NCBI RefSeq assembly: GCF_009911645.1
Contig: NZ_QWKI01000001.1
Span: 1-64,000 of the forward strand
Origin: Pseudoflavonifractor sp. 60
GTDB lineage: Bacteria > Bacillota > Clostridia > Oscillospirales > Oscillospiraceae
Reading direction: 5' to 3'
Length of the DNA: 64,000 bases
Shown: piece after piece, positions 1 to 7,696 of the stretch
How positions within the stretch are numbered: position 1 is the first letter of the stretch
Layout of the letters: the number at the start of each line of letters is the position of its first letter
The notes under the pieces: model-generated
Told to the model about the DNA's origin: nothing
The model's database searches: none
Seen by the model: the letters and a program-made list of their open reading frames with translations, nothing else
Made by a program: the position numbers and the translations under genes

Positions 1-69
1 TTTACACGAAGTTTCCCTTGTTGTCCTCCCTTTTTTCTTGTGTTGCACTTCATATGATAATCTTTCGAG

Positions 70-108
70 CCCCTTTGCCAAAGGGGCCTGGCCCTGCTTC
101 GCAGGGCC
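70..108. repeat. Two adjacent GC-rich hairpins
   Basis: Two perfect inverted repeats lie side by side: an arm CCCCTTT pairing with AAAGGGG (70-86), then GGCCCTGC pairing with GCAGGGCC around a TTC loop (90-108). No T-run follows, so they do not look like an ordinary terminator. They may be a dispersed intergenic repeat or the end of an upstream transcript. The rest of 1-180 shows no gene. Confidence 0.5.
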
Positions 109-181
109 GTAAAGCGGCAGGCTAGGGTCGTCCCTTCCTACAAAAGATACTTTACGAATTAAAGTTTATGCGGAAGACACC

Positions 182-210
182 TTGACAAAGGAAATCTCTT
201 ATGGTAATAT
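182..210 (+). promoter_or_regulatory. Sigma-A type promoter of the decarboxylase leader
   Basis: TTGACA (182-187) and TAATAT (205-210) are 17 bp apart. The predicted transcription start near 217 falls just before the conserved start of the leader RNA, which supports both calls. Confidence 0.75.
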
Positions 211-218
211 GCTCCATA

Positions 219-320
219 CAAAGGGGAGTAGTCGGCACGTCCAATGGGCGTGCGGCACCAGTCAACAAGCATGGGCGGCAATAAGGCCGCTCTGGCTGTG
301 CCTGAAATGACCAGACCTGC
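219..320 (+). ncRNA. Ion-sensing riboswitch-like leader (yybP-ykoY or Na+-I/DUF1646-like)
   Basis: The leader opens with AAAGGGGAGTAG, the kind of conserved 5' strand I remember from yybP-ykoY (manganese) aptamers. An 8-bp hairpin follows (GCACGTCC with GGGCGTGC), then a GGCAC/GTGCC stem enclosing GTCAACAA and another hairpin (GGGCGGC with GCCGCTC), and finally a 3' strand TGACCAGACC. The 3' end overlaps the left arm of an intrinsic terminator, the usual layout of a transcriptional switch. The gene downstream is a Na+-pumping decarboxylase subunit, which would suit a sodium sensor. The RNA class is not settled; that it is a structured regulatory leader is fairly secure. Confidence 0.6.
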
Positions 321-350
321 GTTCCAACGATTTGGAGCGCAGGTCTTTTT
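313..350 (+). terminator. Intrinsic terminator inside the leader
   Basis: A long stem, AGACCTGCG...CGCAGGTCT, extended inward by TTCC/GGAG and followed by a T-run, lies 37 bp before the start codon. Its left arm shares bases with the 3' strand of the aptamer-like RNA, so folding of one could exclude the other. Confidence 0.85.
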
Positions 351-386
351 ATATAGATAGCTAAAAACAAGAAGGAGTGGATCAAC

Positions 387-1535
387 GTGGATTTTTCTTT
401 TCTGTGGCAGGGCCTTGTATCTATCACCTGGCAGCAGCTTGTCATGTATGCCATTGGGGGCCTGTTAATCTGGCTGGCTATTGAAAAGGAGCTGGAACCA
501 GCCCTGCTCATGCCTATGGGCTTTGGAGCAATCCTGGTCAACCTGCCTCTGTCCGGTGTAGTCAATCAGTTCAGTCAGGGGATGGGGGAGACCCGTGGAA
601 TTATTCAATGGCTCTTTGAAGTGGGAATTGAGGCCAGTGAGGCAATGCCGATCCTGCTCTTTATCGGCATTGGAGCTATGATTGATTTCGGACCGCTGTT
701 GGCAAATCCCAGGCTGTTTCTGTGCGGTGCGGCGGCTCAGGCAGGCATTTTTCTCACCATTATCATAGCGGCGTTCATGGGCTTTGATATCAGGGATGCG
801 GCCTCCATCGGCATCATCGGTGCGGCTGACGGACCGACCGCTATATTGGTGTCTCAGGTGCTTCATTCCAAATATGTGGGGGCCATCGCTGTGGCGGCCT
901 ACTCCTATATGGCGTTGGTACCAATCATACAGCCTCTGGCCATTAAAATGGTAACAAGCAAAGAGGAGCGGGCTATACCTATGACCTACACCGCGCAGGG
1001 CGTCAGCAGAAGAACGCGGATTATGTTTCCAATATGGGTCAGCGTCATTTCCGGTCTGGTTGCGCCTGCCTCGGTGGCACTGGTAGGTTTTCTCATGTTC
1101 GGCAATCTGATTCGGGAGTGCGGTGTGCTGGCCGCCCTGTCCCGCACTGCCCAATGTGAACTGGCTAATTTAATCACGCTGCTGCTGGGCATTACCATCT
1201 CCTTTTCTATGAAAGCGGACCAGTTCATTCAGCCGGAAACCCTGATGATTATGGGGCTGGGTCTGGTGGCCTTTGTGCTGGATTCTGTGGTGGGGGTTCT
1301 GTTTGTCAAGGTACTGAACCTGTTTGCCCCTGGCAGCAGGATCAACCCCATGATTGGGGCGGCGGGAATCTCCGCGTTCCCTATGTCTGCCCGGGTCATT
1401 GAGAAGCTGGGCCTGGAGGCAGACCCCCAGAATCATCTGCTGATGTACGCCATCGCCGCCAATGTGTCTGGCCAGATTGCCTCCGTGGTGGCCGGAGGTG
1501 TGGTACTGCAATACTTTGCCAACATGGCTTCATAA
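387..1535 (+). CDS. Sodium-ion-translocating decarboxylase beta subunit
   Basis: The 382-residue polytopic membrane protein belongs to the OadB/GcdB/MmdB family, which decarboxylates carboxybiotin and uses the energy to export Na+. Visible signatures are GIIGAADGPTAI (residues 142-153) and a C-terminal NPMIGAAGISAFP segment with AARV-type context, both in the ion-binding core of the family. The GTG start follows a good AAGGAGT site at 372-378. A gamma-like peptide follows after 13 bp. No alpha (carboxyltransferase) or biotin-carrier gene is nearby, so the substrate (oxaloacetate, glutaconyl-CoA or methylmalonyl-CoA) cannot be told. Expression is probably controlled by the leader RNA and terminator upstream. 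Confidence 0.9.
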   Translation: MDFSFLWQGLVSITWQQLVMYAIGGLLIWLAIEKELEPALLMPMGFGAILVNLPLSGVVNQFSQGMGETRGIIQWLFEVGIEASEAMPILLFIGIGAMIDFGPLLANPRLFLCGAAAQAGIFLTIIIAAFMGFDIRDAASIGIIGAADGPTAILVSQVLHSKYVGAIAVAAYSYMALVPIIQPLAIKMVTSKEERAIPMTYTAQGVSRRTRIMFPIWVSVISGLVAPASVALVGFLMFGNLIRECGVLAALSRTAQCELANLITLLLGITISFSMKADQFIQPETLMIMGLGLVAFVLDSVVGVLFVKVLNLFAPGSRINPMIGAAGISAFPMSARVIEKLGLEADPQNHLLMYAIAANVSGQIASVVAGGVVLQYFANMAS

Positions 1536-1548
1536 AGGAGGGAAGAGT

Positions 1549-1674
1549 ATGAATCAGAATGTAATTTATGCTTTGGAGATGCTGGGGCAGGGGATGTTGG
1601 GAATTTTCGTCGTACTGGGCTTGATTGCACTGGGAGTTTTCCTGCTTCAAAAGCTGGATGGCAAGAAGAAATGA
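1549..1674 (+). CDS. Mini gamma-like subunit of the decarboxylase (41 aa)
   Basis: A 41-residue peptide has one predicted membrane helix (about residues 15-33) and a lysine-rich tail ending GKKK. It starts at ATG 1549 after AGGAGGGAAG, 13 bp behind the beta subunit. The ALEMLGQGMLGIFVVLG segment resembles the membrane anchor of OadG-type gamma subunits, but the hydrophilic extension that normally binds the alpha subunit is missing. It is probably a minimal assembly subunit of the pump; assignment rests mainly on position and the helix pattern. Confidence 0.65.
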   Translation: MNQNVIYALEMLGQGMLGIFVVLGLIALGVFLLQKLDGKKK

Positions 1675-1704
1675 GAGAACACAATGCTGTATAGCTGTTT
1701 CACC

Positions 1705-1971
1705 TTACAGCCAATCCGCAATGATATCCTCCAATCCAGCAGGGCCTACGGTGTTGTCCACCAGCAGCGTCAGGAGCTCATCGATACGGGAGGCGCTGGT
1801 AGTAATTGCGGGGATTTTACGGTCTTCGCCGCCCTCCTCCGCAATATGGACCCCATAGTTTTCGCAGAAAAGGCGAGAGGCTTCTTCCTGATCAATTGTG
1901 AGATAGTAGTGAAAGCGACGGGCGCATCCTCCCTGATCCCAGCATTGACGTGTTGCAATCTTCATTTCCAT
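1705..1971 (-). CDS. DUF6514-like small protein
   Basis: This 88-residue protein is of unknown function. ATG 1971 is chosen because GGAAGGAG precedes it at proper spacing; the frame stays open upstream but lacks such a site. The pattern of an N-terminal strand ending YYLTI, a central YGVHIAEEGG, and a C-terminal GLEDIIADWL recalls DUF6514 proteins of Clostridia. There is no signal peptide or membrane segment. It converges on the decarboxylase gene pair. Family assignment is from memory. Confidence 0.6.
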   Translation of the reverse strand: MEMKIATRQCWDQGGCARRFHYYLTIDQEEASRLFCENYGVHIAEEGGEDRKIPAITTSASRIDELLTLLVDNTVGPAGLEDIIADWL

Positions 1972-2231
1972 GATATTGTGTCTCCTTCCAAAAAAACGAT
2001 TCATTAGACACATTATATAGCGCTTTCCGCGTTTGGGAAAGGAAAACATATCGCAGAAAAACCAAGACTGCGACCTCCTTCGTCACCGAACACAGCGAGA
2101 GGTGTTGGATGCCGTCGCATGAAGAGGATTTATCAGGAAACTTTCTTTTCACTCAAAGGAACACCTGTAAAGGAAAAATACTTTAAAATATATTTTAAGG
2201 GAAAATACTTCCTTTGGAGTGTCAGCAAAGA

Positions 2232-2271
2232 AAAGTCCCTTGTAAGGCCATTCGGCTTTACAGGGGACTTT
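2232..2271 (-). terminator. Terminator of the ylbJ operon
   Basis: AAAGTCCC...GGGGACTTT form a stem with further pairing (TGTAAGGCC with GGCTTTACA) around an ATTC loop. On the minus strand a run TTTTCTTTG follows. It lies 11 bp beyond the stop of the small Cys protein. The surrounding 1972-2231 interval holds no convincing gene. Confidence 0.75.
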
Positions 2272-2281
2272 GAGATAAGTA

Positions 2282-2497
2282 TTAGAGTTTAAAATCCTCG
2301 TCCCGCAAGCTGGAGGCGGACAGTTTGACAGGGCGAGGCGGGACCCGTTTTAGTGGGTCATACTTGAAGGAGCTGCAGTGGGAGCCGGCGGACATGACCC
2401 CCCTTTTGGAGCAGACAACCTGTCCCGCCTCCAGCTCCCGGCTTCTGGCACAGTAGGCACAGCGGGGTTCTATGGACGTTTGAAACAGCTTTATAAT
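2282..2497 (-). CDS. Conserved small four-Cys protein, apparent AUU start
   Basis: The 71-residue product begins (M)IKLFQTSIEPRCAYCAR and carries C13, C16, C29 and C41, a likely zinc site, then a basic and proline-rich stretch (YDPLKRVPPRP) and an acidic end LRDEDFKL. A TGA stop sits two codons before the ATT, and no ATG, GTG or TTG exists before the CxxC motif, so initiation must be at ATT (or the next codon, ATA). AGAGAGGTGAG lies just upstream as a ribosome site. It follows ylbJ by 36 bp and shares its terminator. I recall similar short proteins in related genomes, but its function is unknown. Confidence 0.75.
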   Translation of the reverse strand: MIKLFQTSIEPRCAYCARSRELEAGQVVCSKRGVMSAGSHCSSFKYDPLKRVPPRPVKLSASSLRDEDFKL

Positions 2498-2533
2498 GGC
2501 TCACCTCTCTCCGCAAAATTGATTCTGCCTCCA

Positions 2534-3715
2534 TTATACTACACTACGCTGCTTTTTTCCACTGTTTTTTTGTACCACATAGACGGTGAGGGCCAGGAAG
2601 AACAGCCACATTCCCCAGGCTGCGGCGGCGGAGAGGGTAAGGGCCTGCTGAAAATCCAGCTGGGCGATTGCCTGGGTCTGCTCCGCCAGATAGAAGCTGG
2701 CGGGACTGCTCAGGGGACAGACGCGCAGCAGCAGGGAGGTCAGAGCGGCGGAGAGGACCCCGTGGAGCAGTTTTCCTGTTACGTAGGTGCGCACAGACAG
2801 ACCGCTGTCCCCCAGAAAGGCCAGTACTTGACAGTGTACAGAAACACCTGCCCAGCCCAGCATAAAGGCGGCCATAGACAGCCGTCCGGGCAGGGAGCCG
2901 TCCGTCAGGGAGGACACGCCGGAGGACACCTCCACCAGGCCAGTGAGCAATCGCTCTGCCCAGGTCTGGTCCATTCCCAGCGGGGCCAGCAGAAGGGAGA
3001 GCAGGTGACCCAAGGTGTCCAGAATTCCAGAATGGGCTAAAATACGCAAAAATACGGAAAAGAACAGGATAAATGCACAGATATTTAGGGTTGATTGGAG
3101 GGACCCGGTCACTGAGCTGGTAAACGCTTTGGAAAAGCTGACTGCCTGAAACTGAGGAGTGCCTGCCCTGCTGCGCTGGGGACGATCCTGAGCCTTATAA
3201 AAGCGAAACAGGACCCCAACGCATAGGGAGGCCAGCAGGTGGGTGAGGTAGAGGAGCAGCCCCGCCGCCCCACTGCCGAAAATACCCGCTCCCACCACAC
3301 CCAGGATGAATGCGGGGCCGCAGTTGTTGCAGAAGGCCAGCATCCGCTCCGCTTCAGTACGGGTACACTGACCGTTCTCATAGATCTGGATGGCAGTCCG
3401 AGCCCCCACAGGGTACCCCCCCACAAAGCCCAGAGCCAGAGCGGCGGCGCAGTTCCCATTGACACAGAACAGGGGAGCCATGACCGGTTCCAGCAGTCTG
3501 CCCAGATAGCGGGACATTCCCAGCTCCACCACCAGAGACGAAAGCACGAAGAAAGGGAACAGGGAGGGCAAAATCACATTGCCGCACAGCTTGATCCCGT
3601 CCCGCATAGCTCCCATGGACTGCTCCGGCCACAGGACCAGCGCCAGCGCAGCCCACATCAGTCCGGCGCCCAGCAAAATATCCCGATACTGTGCCTTTCC
3701 TATAATTCGTCCCAT
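2534..3715 (-). CDS. ylbJ: Sporulation integral membrane protein YlbJ
   Basis: The 393-residue multi-pass membrane protein matches YlbJ, a nucleoside-recognition (Gate) domain protein needed for spore cortex formation in Bacillus. Characteristic motifs are FVGGYPVGAR (about residue 98) and FCNNCGPAFILG (about 127). ATG 3715 is used because AAAGGGG precedes it; the frame is open a further 59 codons without a better start. Length is close to the family norm of about 400. The small Cys protein follows in the same transcript, and the DUF2804 gene diverges upstream. Confidence 0.88.
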   Translation of the reverse strand: MGRIIGKAQYRDILLGAGLMWAALALVLWPEQSMGAMRDGIKLCGNVILPSLFPFFVLSSLVVELGMSRYLGRLLEPVMAPLFCVNGNCAAALALGFVGGYPVGARTAIQIYENGQCTRTEAERMLAFCNNCGPAFILGVVGAGIFGSGAAGLLLYLTHLLASLCVGVLFRFYKAQDRPQRSRAGTPQFQAVSFSKAFTSSVTGSLQSTLNICAFILFFSVFLRILAHSGILDTLGHLLSLLLAPLGMDQTWAERLLTGLVEVSSGVSSLTDGSLPGRLSMAAFMLGWAGVSVHCQVLAFLGDSGLSVRTYVTGKLLHGVLSAALTSLLLRVCPLSSPASFYLAEQTQAIAQLDFQQALTLSAAAAWGMWLFFLALTVYVVQKNSGKKQRSVV

Positions 3716-3872
3716 CCTGGTCGCCCCTTTTCTGGAAAAATACACGTCTAAAGGTATGCGGGAAAAAGATATTTCTTGCCTGTCCCAGAAAAGAATTGCG
3801 GAATGGGAGGATTTACAGTATAATGGAGTGAAATTGGCGGGATGCATAAAACCCGCAAAAGGGGAACGATTC

Positions 3873-4907
3873 ATGGAACAGCACGAAATCACGGCGGCGG
3901 GGCCGCTGTTGGATGAACAGGGAAATCTGCGGGAGGCGGGCTACGCCAAGCAGCTGCTGCCAGTGTACGACAGGAAGCGGATCAAGGCGAACCCTCTGCG
4001 TATCAAGGAATGGGACTACTATTTGGTGATGAATGGCCAGTTTGGGCTGGCCCTGACCATTGCGGACAACAGCTACATGGGACTGGATTCCTTTTCTCTG
4101 CTGAATTTCTGGGAACAGACGCAGATCACCAGGAGTATTGTCCGGTTGATGCCCATGGGGAGCACCGGGATGCCCTCCTCCTCAGCGGTGGGGGACTGCG
4201 CCTCCGGGCGAAAGGGACACTCTCTGCTGTTCCGGAAGGAGGAGGACCGGCGGCTCCTGTACGCCCACATGGAGCACTTCCGGGGGCGGGATCCGCTGGA
4301 CGCCTACATTGAGCTGACCCAGGAGCCGGAGGAGTCCATGGTCATCTGTACCCCCTTTGACAAACCAGGTCACTTCTACCTCAACCAAAAGATCAACTGT
4401 CTGCGGGCCTCCGGCAAGGTGACAGTGGGGGAGGACGAGTATATGCTGGACCCCGCCGACTCCTTCGGGGTTTTGGATTGGGGCCGGGGCGTCTGGACCT
4501 ACCACAATACCTGGTGTTGGGCCTCCGCCTCCGGACTGGTGGACGGGATCCCCTTCGGCTTCAATCTGGGCTACGGTTTTGGGGACACCTCTGCCGCCAC
4601 AGAAAATATGCTCTTCTACAACGGAAAGGCCCACAAGCTGTCCAAGGTGCGCTTTAAAATTCCAGGCCGGCGCCGGAACCGGCGCTATATGGAGCAGTGG
4701 GAGTTTACCAGCGACGATGGCCGGTTTGAAATGCGTTTTGACCCCATTTTGGACCGCTCCGCCTGCTCCAGCGCGGCGGGGGTCATTAAGTCCGACCAGC
4801 ACCAGATTTTTGGGAAATTTACTGGTCTGGCCCTGCTGGACGACGGCAAGGAAATCTTTGTCAAGGATTTTTTGGGGTTTGCGGAGGAAGTGGAGAACAA
4901 ATGGTAA
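3873..4907 (+). CDS. DUF2804 domain-containing protein
   Basis: The 344-residue soluble protein has the DUF2804 layout: an N-terminal ITAAGPLLDEQGNL segment, a central LDWGRGVWTYHNTWCWASASG motif region and a C-terminal beta-rich part. Its biochemical role is unknown. The ATG follows AAAGGGGAACGATTC; an open frame extends upstream but overlaps the ylbJ promoter side. The stop overlaps the next gene by 7 bp, indicating translational coupling with the YgjP-type peptidase. TATAAT at 3829-3834 may be its -10 box, without a clear -35. Confidence 0.85.
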   Translation: MEQHEITAAGPLLDEQGNLREAGYAKQLLPVYDRKRIKANPLRIKEWDYYLVMNGQFGLALTIADNSYMGLDSFSLLNFWEQTQITRSIVRLMPMGSTGMPSSSAVGDCASGRKGHSLLFRKEEDRRLLYAHMEHFRGRDPLDAYIELTQEPEESMVICTPFDKPGHFYLNQKINCLRASGKVTVGEDEYMLDPADSFGVLDWGRGVWTYHNTWCWASASGLVDGIPFGFNLGYGFGDTSAATENMLFYNGKAHKLSKVRFKIPGRRRNRRYMEQWEFTSDDGRFEMRFDPILDRSACSSAAGVIKSDQHQIFGKFTGLALLDDGKEIFVKDFLGFAEEVENKW

Positions 4908-5485
4908 CACCGGCGCTTCCGCAGCTGCGTTTAGTGGACACCCCTCAGGGACCGCTCACCTATACCCTGACCCGAAAATCCGTGAAGAATCTCAACCTGC
5001 GCATTGGCGCCAGCGGGGAGATCTGCGTCTCCATCCCCCTGCGCTGTTCTGTCAAGCAGGCGGACGATTTTGTCCGGGAAAAGGGCGGCTGGATTTTAGA
5101 GGCGCTCAACCGCCAGACACAGCGCCGAGTGGAGCCCCTGCCGCCGGTGTCCCGTGCGGAGTGCGCCAGGCTTCTGAGCGAGGCCCTGAAGCGGGTCTAT
5201 CCCCTTGTGGAGCCGCTGGGGGTCGCCTTTCCACCCTTGAGGCTGCGTGCACTGAAAAGTCAGTGGGGCAACTGCCACTGGGCTCAGGGCTATATCACCC
5301 TGAATACCGCACTAGCCCGGTGTCCGGAGGAGCTGCGGGACTATGTGGCCCTCCACGAGCTGGTCCACTTTCTACACCACGACCATGGACCGGGATTTTA
5401 TGCCCGGATGGATACCCTGATGCCTGACTGGAGGCAGCGGCGCAGGGCACTGAAGGGCTATAGCGGAGCCCTGGAACATCATTGA
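4901..5485 (+). CDS. YgjP-like (DUF45) zinc metallopeptidase
   Basis: The 194-residue protein has the gluzincin motif HELVH (152-156) with a likely third ligand in DHG (His162), and the family hallmark SQWGNC (120-125). The N-terminal half carries the LTRKSVKNLNLRI type strand typical of the YgjP/DUF45 group. Its substrate is unknown; relatives are linked to SprT-like protease folds. ATG 4901 lies inside the end of the DUF2804 gene, so the two are coupled. The next gene begins at or just after its stop. Confidence 0.88.
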   Translation: MVTPALPQLRLVDTPQGPLTYTLTRKSVKNLNLRIGASGEICVSIPLRCSVKQADDFVREKGGWILEALNRQTQRRVEPLPPVSRAECARLLSEALKRVYPLVEPLGVAFPPLRLRALKSQWGNCHWAQGYITLNTALARCPEELRDYVALHELVHFLHHDHGPGFYARMDTLMPDWRQRRRALKGYSGALEHH

Positions 5486-5502
5486 GAAGGACGCGAGGCA
5501 AT

Positions 5503-6147
5503 TTGAAAAATCCATATCGCTGGCTGATCTATGGCCTGGGCATGGTAGTGCTGGCCCTGGGGATCGCCTTGAACACCAAAGCGGGGCTGGGGGTGTCGCC
5601 CATTATCTCGGTGGCCTACTCTGTATCCCGGATTTATTCTCTGAATTTTGGAGACATGACCTTTTTGCTCTACGTGCTGTTTGTCATCGTCCAGCTTTTT
5701 CTGCGGAGCAGAGAGGAGCGGGCGGCGACCCTGCTTCAGATTGTTGTCAGCCTGATTTTCAGCCGTATGCTGAACCTATTTGATGCCTTGATCCCATATA
5801 GCTCTGGACAACACAGTTTGGCTGTCAATCTCATGTTGCTGGCCGTGGCGATTTTCTTGACTGGGCTGGGCATCGCTATGACAGTGAACATGCGGCTGGT
5901 CCCCAACCCCGGAGACGGCATTGTCCAGGCCATTGCGGAAAAAATCGGTCGGGACCAGGGCTTCACCAAAAATATCTTTGATATAGGCTGTGTTTGTACC
6001 ACCGTGGCGGTGGGACTGATTTGTTCCGGTCAGGTGGTGGGGATTGGCATCGGTACCATCGCCGCCATGATTGGAGTGGGCCGGGCCATCGCGCTGGTGA
6101 ATCATATTGGGAGAGATAAAATGCTGTCCGCTGCCGGAATGGCTTAG
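5503..6147 (+). CDS. YczE/YitT-like (DUF6198) membrane protein
   Basis: A roughly 214-residue membrane protein with about five helices. The ALGIALNTKAGLGVSPI segment and the later NPGDGIVQA segment are typical of YczE/YyaS/YitT relatives, whose transported substrate is unknown. The start is uncertain: TTG 5503 gives the family-like N-terminus MKNPYRW and has AGAAGGA 11 bp upstream; TTG 5482, overlapping the previous stop, would add seven basic residues. It closes a compact three-gene run with DUF2804 and the peptidase. Confidence 0.82.
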   Translation: MKNPYRWLIYGLGMVVLALGIALNTKAGLGVSPIISVAYSVSRIYSLNFGDMTFLLYVLFVIVQLFLRSREERAATLLQIVVSLIFSRMLNLFDALIPYSSGQHSLAVNLMLLAVAIFLTGLGIAMTVNMRLVPNPGDGIVQAIAEKIGRDQGFTKNIFDIGCVCTTVAVGLICSGQVVGIGIGTIAAMIGVGRAIALVNHIGRDKMLSAAGMA

Positions 6148-6167
6148 CTGGAAAGGGGAGGGCTGCT

Positions 6168-7679
6168 GTGGAGAACCGGGATCTTCAGCAAGAATTTAGC
6201 CAATTGTTTGGCACAGGGCAGACATGGCGGGAAATGTCTGACAAATTGGATACTCTGCTTCAGGGGCATTCGGATCCGGAGGAGTACAGGGAGCTTTTCT
6301 GTTACCGGCTGCTGCACGATCTTTCAACGGGATATTGTACTTACGGTGACCTGAAAGAGGTCAGAAAGAGGGAGCTGGTCTCCTTGTTAATCGAAAACAT
6401 CTCAAAATTGCCCGAAGAGAAGTACTATTATCATGGGGTGTCGGCGTTTTTCTGCGGAGAATATGAACGGTGCATCGCCCAATTGAAGCTGAACTATTCT
6501 GACAGTGTATTAAAAGAGAGGGACAGCAAATATCAGGAGACAGATATTTTTGATGAATTGATTGAGCCATTTAAAAATGCCTTTCCGGGTTTCTGGTCCC
6601 AGGTACAAAAGCTGATTTATCCTCTGTGCAGGCAGGATGGCACGGAATATTTATGTCAACTGATGGCTGATTATTATGCCTGCAGGACAGACGAGGAGGC
6701 GGTGGACATTTTGACGGCATATATTCAAACATATCCCCATTCTACTCTGGCCAGAGAATACTTAGCCTGTACTTACTACGACCTCAAAATGTGGAACAAC
6801 ACAATTGCATACCTTCAGACGGTTGGGCGGCCAATACTCTTTATGTTTACCAGATATCAAATCTATTTTATGATGGCCTGGTCATATGGAAAGATACGCA
6901 ATTTCAAACGAGAGGAATCATGTTACCGGGCATGTCTGAGATTTTATCCGCAGGCAGAAAATGCTCTGAACAATCTGGGCTATTGTCTCTACAAGCAGAG
7001 GCGGTATCAACAGGCTAAGGAGGTCTTTGAACAGTGCCTGAAAGAGGGGCGTGATTTGCCATACGCCGCAAACAACTATGTCCAGGTCCTGATTGCGCTG
7101 GGCCAGTACACGCAGGCGCGGAAATTCGCGGCCACAACAGGTGTTAAGCTGTCTAAGGGGCTCAGGGAGCGAATCAACAAGCTGCCTGAGAAGAATATGG
7201 AACAGCCCCAGGTATATGTGAGGGAACCGGACGAGGATGTCGGCGATACAGCAGCAGAGAAGACTATCGACATGGGCGGAAAGCGGGAGCAGTTTAGCAG
7301 CGAAAAGCTCCTGGAAGACGAACTGACGCTCAGAATCGAGTCCGGCCAGCCTGTGTTCGGGATGAAGCTGACAATATACAAGCGGCCTGGCGAGTATGGG
7401 CGGCAGTATATCATTCCAATTGGCCGTTTGGACCTCCTCTGTGAGGATAAGGCCGGAAATCTCTATATTATTGAGTTGAAAAAAGATAGCGGCTATGACG
7501 ATGTATACCGGCAGATTACCGATTATTTAGATTGGTTTGAGCAATCACCGCAGTTTAGGAATCGGAGCATTTATGGAATCATCTGTCTGAACAACCCAAC
7601 ACAAAAACTGATCTCTCAGGTACATAGCGATTCAAGGCTTCGGCTGTTTGAATATGGGATATCCTATCAGGAAATTTAA
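6168..7679 (+). CDS. TPR-repeat protein with C-terminal PD-(D/E)XK (NucS-like) nuclease domain
   Basis: The 503-residue protein has helical repeats over about residues 190-330, including NALNNLGYCLYKQRRYQQA-type TPR units, followed by a linker and a C-terminal domain with IGRLDLL (D422), YIIELKK (E436, K438) and YRQITDYL (Q449). That order fits the active site of PD-(D/E)XK nucleases of the NucS/DUF91 type. The N-terminal NucS DNA-binding half is absent and replaced by TPRs. GTG 6168 follows AAAGGGGAGG. Base composition is visibly lower in GC than the flanking genes, suggesting later acquisition. DNA substrate and role are unknown. Confidence 0.75.
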   Translation: MENRDLQQEFSQLFGTGQTWREMSDKLDTLLQGHSDPEEYRELFCYRLLHDLSTGYCTYGDLKEVRKRELVSLLIENISKLPEEKYYYHGVSAFFCGEYERCIAQLKLNYSDSVLKERDSKYQETDIFDELIEPFKNAFPGFWSQVQKLIYPLCRQDGTEYLCQLMADYYACRTDEEAVDILTAYIQTYPHSTLAREYLACTYYDLKMWNNTIAYLQTVGRPILFMFTRYQIYFMMAWSYGKIRNFKREESCYRACLRFYPQAENALNNLGYCLYKQRRYQQAKEVFEQCLKEGRDLPYAANNYVQVLIALGQYTQARKFAATTGVKLSKGLRERINKLPEKNMEQPQVYVREPDEDVGDTAAEKTIDMGGKREQFSSEKLLEDELTLRIESGQPVFGMKLTIYKRPGEYGRQYIIPIGRLDLLCEDKAGNLYIIELKKDSGYDDVYRQITDYLDWFEQSPQFRNRSIYGIICLNNPTQKLISQVHSDSRLRLFEYGISYQEI

Positions 7680-7696
7680 AATTAGGAAGTGTTTTT

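Noticed and set aside
1-31. RBS-like GGGAGGACAAC on the minus strand at the left edge
   Set aside because: The only nearby start codon (GTG near position 8) is followed at once by a stop. No gene can be supported at the left edge.
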